10,493 nt of DNA from G020353115 sp964389685 (GTDB taxonomy: Bacteria > Bacteroidota > Bacteroidia > Bacteroidales > VadinHA17). The stretch lies in the NCBI GenBank assembly GCA_964389685.1, contig CAYMFM010000106.1:1-10493 (forward strand). The letters run 5' to 3'. The translations under genes and the position numbers were made by a program. Below are positions 8,041 through 10,493 of the stretch, one piece after another (the first letter of the stretch is position 1; every line of letters starts with the position of its first letter). The notes beneath the pieces are model-generated. The model was not told the origin of the DNA and made no database searches. It saw only the letters and a program-made list of their open reading frames with translations.

Positions 8041-8098
8041 CATACCTTAATCTTTAAACCTCAGGAGTCTTGGAGAAACTCAGTAAGGTATGTTTTTT
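8041..8098 (+). terminator. intrinsic terminator after the propeller gene
   Basis: A perfect 9-bp inverted repeat, CATACCTTA (8041-8049) and TAAGGTATG (8084-8092), is followed at once by six T residues (8093-8098). It begins 6 bases after the propeller stop codon. The 34-base loop is long but holds a smaller GAGT/ACTC pairing (8065-8068 with 8078-8081). The T run sits on the + strand only. The right arm lies in the C-terminal coding sequence of the antisense BLUF relic. Confidence 0.7.
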
Positions 8099-8287
8099 AA
8101 ACTGATTCAGGATTTCCATGATCTCACCGGAACTGCCCATCAATTGCTCCATGGATAACTCATCGTTCATGAAGTTGGAGAAACCGCGGATGCGGGACGA
8201 TAACCTGTTACTGATCTTATGATAACCCATGCTCCAGTCGGGGAAGGAGCGCTTCTCTATCGGACCCTCACGTATTTTAACAATAAT
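8054..8287 (-). pseudogene. 3' fragment of a BLUF blue-light photoreceptor gene
   Basis: BLUF proteins sense blue light through a bound flavin. On the - strand, reading down from 8287, the frame gives about 77 codons containing IREGPIEKRSFPDWSMGY, the late-strand BLUF signature with its conserved Trp and Met (W-S-M). It continues as RGFSNFMNDELSMEQL...EILNQFKKH and ends at a TAA (8054-8056), matching the C-terminal helices of short stand-alone BLUF proteins of Bacteroidota. The N-terminal half with the flavin-contacting Tyr and Gln is absent. An in-frame stop (TAA, + strand 8288-8290) sits right at the break and no upstream frame resembles BLUF. An ATG at 8230 would leave only 58 residues without the conserved strand. 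The break abuts the palindromic element at 8302-8354. The fragment converges on the propeller gene and overlaps that gene's terminator. It cannot encode a working photoreceptor. Confidence 0.7.
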
Positions 8288-8301
8288 TTAATAGTTTACC
8301 C

Positions 8302-8354
8302 TTCGTCGCCCGACTTTTCCGAAGGAATCGCTATGCGAGAGATCGGGCGACGAA
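8302..8354. repeat. cloverleaf-like palindromic element (three-way junction)
   Basis: A perfect 12-bp inverted repeat, TTCGTCGCCCGA (8302-8313) and TCGGGCGACGAA (8343-8354), encloses two adjoining small hairpins: TTCC-gaa-GGAA (8317-8327) and TCGC-tat-GCGA (8328-8338). The whole 53-base unit can fold as a compact three-way junction in RNA or single-stranded DNA. It is GC-rich within AT-rich surroundings and has no T run, so it is not a terminator. It resembles a REP or MITE-like palindromic repeat, but only one copy is present here, so the class is inferred. Confidence 0.6.
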
Positions 8355-8361
8355 TTATTTA

Positions 8362-8392
8362 TTCAGGGCACGAACTGAAGTCGTACCCTGAA
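8362..8392. repeat. inverted repeat next to the cloverleaf element
   Basis: TTCAGGG (8362-8368) pairs perfectly with CCCTGAA (8386-8392). Inside, ACGA (8370-8373) pairs with TCGT (8381-8384). A second CTGAA at 8375-8379 could compete for the same TTCAG, so two exclusive folds are possible. It is separated from the cloverleaf element by 7 AT-rich bases and could be part of the same repeat unit. Confidence 0.55.
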
Positions 8393-8411
8393 ACGAAAAA
8401 GCATATTGAAT

Positions 8412-8463
8412 AGTGATACGATGAATGACTGAGCCTGTGGCGAGTTATCGTATCACTTTTTTT
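8412..8463 (+). terminator. orphan intrinsic terminator
   Basis: A perfect 11-bp inverted repeat, AGTGATACGAT (8412-8422) and ATCGTATCACT (8447-8457), runs directly into T residues to 8463. The 24-base loop has its own small GCC-TGT-GGC hairpin (8433-8441). No + strand gene lies just before it: the propeller gene already has a terminator some 320 bases upstream. It may end read-through, insulate the lipoprotein gene, or terminate an RNA made from 8288-8411. Confidence 0.7.
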
Positions 8464-8573
8464 ATGGAATTTCGATTTTTATACATCTTATTATTGTTGT
8501 AAGACAAATGAATGACTGTGAATTAAACCGGAAAATTTTCTCTATCTTTCAGGTTATTATAACTATAGACACA
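8464..8573 (+). promoter_or_regulatory. AT-rich leader of the lipoprotein/HEAT unit with a near-match -7 box
   Basis: This stretch holds no gene. TATCTTTC at 8543-8550 differs from TAnnTTTG in the last base only and lies 23 bases before the lipoprotein ATG, much like the boxes ahead of the cold-shock and ABC genes. No TTG stands at the right distance for a -33 element. The open frame can be extended to an ATG at 8508, but this would put 22 unrelated residues before the signal peptide and overlap the box. Confidence 0.35.
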
Positions 8574-9581
8574 ATGAAATCAACAAAAAACCTACTATTA
8601 CTGTTGTTGACACTCCTCCTGGGATGTTTGCAGGACAGGTATCAAATTAATTATCAAACAATTGATAATGAATTGCTTTCATATTACCCTGAACTCCTTT
8701 CGGAAATCCCTGACCTTCCGTCACCTGCACTTACTGATGATGGGAGGGAGGTTGTGCTTGCAAAGCTGCAGGATAGCCTCTATGCCTGGTTCGACGCCAC
8801 GGTGGAAAATGGCGATACCTTTGACTACAAGCTGGGCTTACTGGGAAAAGGAAACCAGCTGCTTGCGGATGAAACCGATTTTCCAGCCTTTGCACGGCGC
8901 GGGATTCACTCGGACTGGGAACTTGCCAATACAAAAACCATTACAGGCCGTTCAGTATCCCTGATCACGGTTGACGGCAGACCGGGCCGGTCATCCGGAG
9001 CCGGTTTCATGGCAGCTGATGAGACTATATTATCCGTCATAGCTCAGGATAACCACACGGTTAAGAACCTGGGACTGACCCATCCCGATCTGGCAAGACC
9101 CCTTTTTCACCTCTGGAATAGTGCCAGGATCAACGGAAGTGAAAACGAGAGTATTCCCGCTGACGAAAGAATGAACATTTCAGCCCTGGTATATAACGGA
9201 CACGAAGTAGCGGTTCATATTACCGGAAGCCGGGGCTGGCAGGAATCGATCTTTAGCGATGAAATCCTGGGTACCGGTCACATCGAAATCCGCAGAGAAC
9301 CGGATAATGAAGAAATGGAATTTCTTAAACAACAGTACGAACAACTTACTCCGGAACAATTTGAAGGAATGAAGGAGAAATTGACTCACCTGCATACCGG
9401 CGAGATGGTGCTGTTCTACATCAACCGGTATGGGTTTTACGAAGGACATACCGACTTCCGGGCCGACCCGGTTACCATTGCTTTTATTTTTGGTCTCAGA
9501 TCAGTAAAAGAGCTCCATGAGGCTGCCAATGGAAACTTCTACCAGTATTTTACCAGTCACTTCACCTTTAATCCCGAATAG
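8574..9581 (+). CDS. lipoprotein of unknown function
   Basis: I do not recognise the family. The 335-residue product starts MKSTKN, followed by a run of Leu and a lipobox ending LLLGC, so Cys18 should be lipidated and the protein anchored to the inner or outer membrane. The lipobox decides the start at 8574. The mature part has no Cys, repeats or further membrane span that I can see. Features worth noting are an acidic helical stretch around NEEMEFLKQQYEQLTPEQFE and a C-terminal half with HLHTGEMVLFYINRYGFYEG, then ADPVTIAFIFGL, which reads like a compact alpha/beta domain. No metal-binding or catalytic pattern can be claimed. It overlaps no other gene and is followed after 2 bases by the HEAT-repeat gene, so the two are probably co-transcribed and translationally coupled. 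Confidence 0.85.
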   Translation: MKSTKNLLLLLLTLLLGCLQDRYQINYQTIDNELLSYYPELLSEIPDLPSPALTDDGREVVLAKLQDSLYAWFDATVENGDTFDYKLGLLGKGNQLLADETDFPAFARRGIHSDWELANTKTITGRSVSLITVDGRPGRSSGAGFMAADETILSVIAQDNHTVKNLGLTHPDLARPLFHLWNSARINGSENESIPADERMNISALVYNGHEVAVHITGSRGWQESIFSDEILGTGHIEIRREPDNEEMEFLKQQYEQLTPEQFEGMKEKLTHLHTGEMVLFYINRYGFYEGHTDFRADPVTIAFIFGLRSVKELHEAANGNFYQYFTSHFTFNPE

Positions 9582-9583
9582 CC

Positions 9584-10493
9584 ATGAAACATTGCCTGAC
9601 CTTACTGCTGATCCTTTCACTTACATGCTCCTCCACGGATGGATCGGCACAAACCCAACAACAGGAAATTGATTCACTGATTGTTTTATTCAAGGGAGCG
9701 CATCGTGAGTGGAATGAGTATGCCCGGAAATTCATACTGATCGGTGAACCTGCCGTTCCGGCACTTGTCGCATTGCTTGAAGATAAAAGCCTGAGCCAGT
9801 GGACCCGGCGGATTGCTGCGATGACCCTGAACGATATTCATTCTGCCAGCTACATAAAAACTGCAATGAAATTATTGACCGACCGGAGTGAAGATCCCAC
9901 ACTGCGAAACCAGGTAACCAACGGCCTGAAGGGACACAATCTTTCGTATGCAAGCGAGGAACTCTGGACAGTATACAATGAGTCATCCGATGAGTGGTTC
10001 CGGTCGAATATTGCGCATATCCTGGTTACCAGTGATACGGCTCTGGCATACCGGGCATACCGGGAGATCTATCAGGCAAATGACGGATACCTTAAGCAAC
10101 AATCGTTATTGAAAATGGTTCAGTTGCGGCCCTGGGAATCTACCGCATGGTACCTGATGGGTATCCAAACGGGTGATTGGATGACTGCCAACCTGGCAAT
10201 GGATAGCCTGATTACCACCCCGCATCTCATTCCGGAGAAATTGGTTGACCTCTATAGCCATTCTGAAACCCCGGAAGAGGTGCGCTGGCGGATCGTCTTT
10301 ATTTTTGGAAACCGGGAGCTCCCGGGATCCCTTCCGCTGCTTGCGAAAGCCCTTCGCGATCCTTCCTGGCTGGTCTATAACGAAGCTGCCGTCGGATTAA
10401 GCCGCATGCCGGGAGATCAGGTCCTACCCGCGATGAAGGAACTGTTGAATGACTCCAATCCACTGGTGGTGAAAAATGCCCGGTGGGTGATTA
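9584..10493 (+). CDS. exported HEAT-repeat protein, 3' end outside the window
   Basis: The frame opens at ATG 9584 and stays open to the last base, giving 303 residues of a partial protein. The N-terminus (MKHCLTLLLILSLTCSS) is a signal peptide. Cleavage after GSA (residue 22) is plausible; Cys15 might instead be lipidated, but LSLTC is a poor lipobox. The rest is alpha-helical with HEAT-like repeats: about residues 43-84 (EPAVPALVALLED...RRIAAMTL), 89-117, 234-276 (SLPLLAKALRDPSWLVYNEA) and 277-303 (LPAMKELLNDSNPLVVKNA). The central part fits the repeat pattern less well. HEAT solenoids are binding scaffolds, so a periplasmic or outer-membrane partner role is likely, perhaps with the lipoprotein encoded 2 bases upstream; that link is inferred from position only. 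Confidence 0.85.
   Translation, partial: MKHCLTLLLILSLTCSSTDGSAQTQQQEIDSLIVLFKGAHREWNEYARKFILIGEPAVPALVALLEDKSLSQWTRRIAAMTLNDIHSASYIKTAMKLLTDRSEDPTLRNQVTNGLKGHNLSYASEELWTVYNESSDEWFRSNIAHILVTSDTALAYRAYREIYQANDGYLKQQSLLKMVQLRPWESTAWYLMGIQTGDWMTANLAMDSLITTPHLIPEKLVDLYSHSETPEEVRWRIVFIFGNRELPGSLPLLAKALRDPSWLVYNEAAVGLSRMPGDQVLPAMKELLNDSNPLVVKNARWVI

Noticed and set aside
8219..8413. A 64-codon + strand open frame
   Set aside because: It runs antisense to the BLUF fragment and then through both palindromic elements. The residues show no family pattern, and the structure explains the sequence better.
8421..8518. Direct repeat ATGAATGACTG at 8421-8431 and 8508-8518
   Set aside because: Eleven identical bases around the orphan terminator look like a target duplication, but nothing between them resembles an element, and matches of this length occur by chance in 10 kb.
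8508..8573. Upstream ATG as the lipoprotein start
   Set aside because: It would add 22 residues before a well-formed lipoprotein signal peptide and overlap the promoter-like box.
9732..9986. An 84-codon open frame on the - strand
   Set aside because: It lies wholly within the HEAT-repeat gene on the other strand and shows no domain or start context.

Overview
The window looks like a chromosomal segment from a member of the Bacteroidota, probably a Bacteroidales-like lineage; the rank is inferred. Three things point there: a TonB-dependent receptor with the plug sequence typical of that phylum, a secreted beta-propeller protein with a C-terminal type IX secretion (Por) sorting domain, and TAnnTTTG-type -7 promoter boxes (TATCTTTG twice, one near-match, TAAATTTG at the window edge). 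All intact genes lie on the + strand. No rRNA, tRNA, CRISPR array or recognisable transposase is visible.

Layout. 1-2054: a TonB-dependent receptor that has lost its 5' end (no signal peptide, stops in all three frames just upstream). 2169-2360: a 63-residue cold-shock protein with its own promoter and a clean intrinsic terminator. 2522-3205: an atypical short-chain dehydrogenase-like protein (TIP30/HTATIP2-like) with a GTG start. 3271-5052: a complete ABC exporter half-transporter. 5053-5394: an intergenic stretch that is not empty; it holds two pieces of a decayed DUF5916-type outer-membrane protein gene. 5395-8034: an 879-residue sortilin/Asp-box propeller with a T9SS sorting domain. 8035-8573: a gene-poor, structure-rich stretch with a terminator, the 3' end of a BLUF photoreceptor gene on the - strand, a cloverleaf-like palindromic element, a second hairpin and an orphan terminator. 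8574-9581 and 9584-end: a two-gene unit (2-bp gap) coding for an unrecognised lipoprotein and a HEAT-repeat exported protein that runs off the window.

The intact genes do not form one pathway. The shared theme is the cell envelope: receptor, exporter, T9SS cargo, lipoprotein and exported HEAT protein. The main surprise is decay. Three separate genes (receptor, DUF5916 protein, BLUF protein) survive only as fragments within 10 kb, and one breakpoint abuts a compact palindromic element. I see no convincing new defence or biosynthetic system. The best candidates for something undescribed are the structured block at 8288-8463 and the lipoprotein/HEAT pair.
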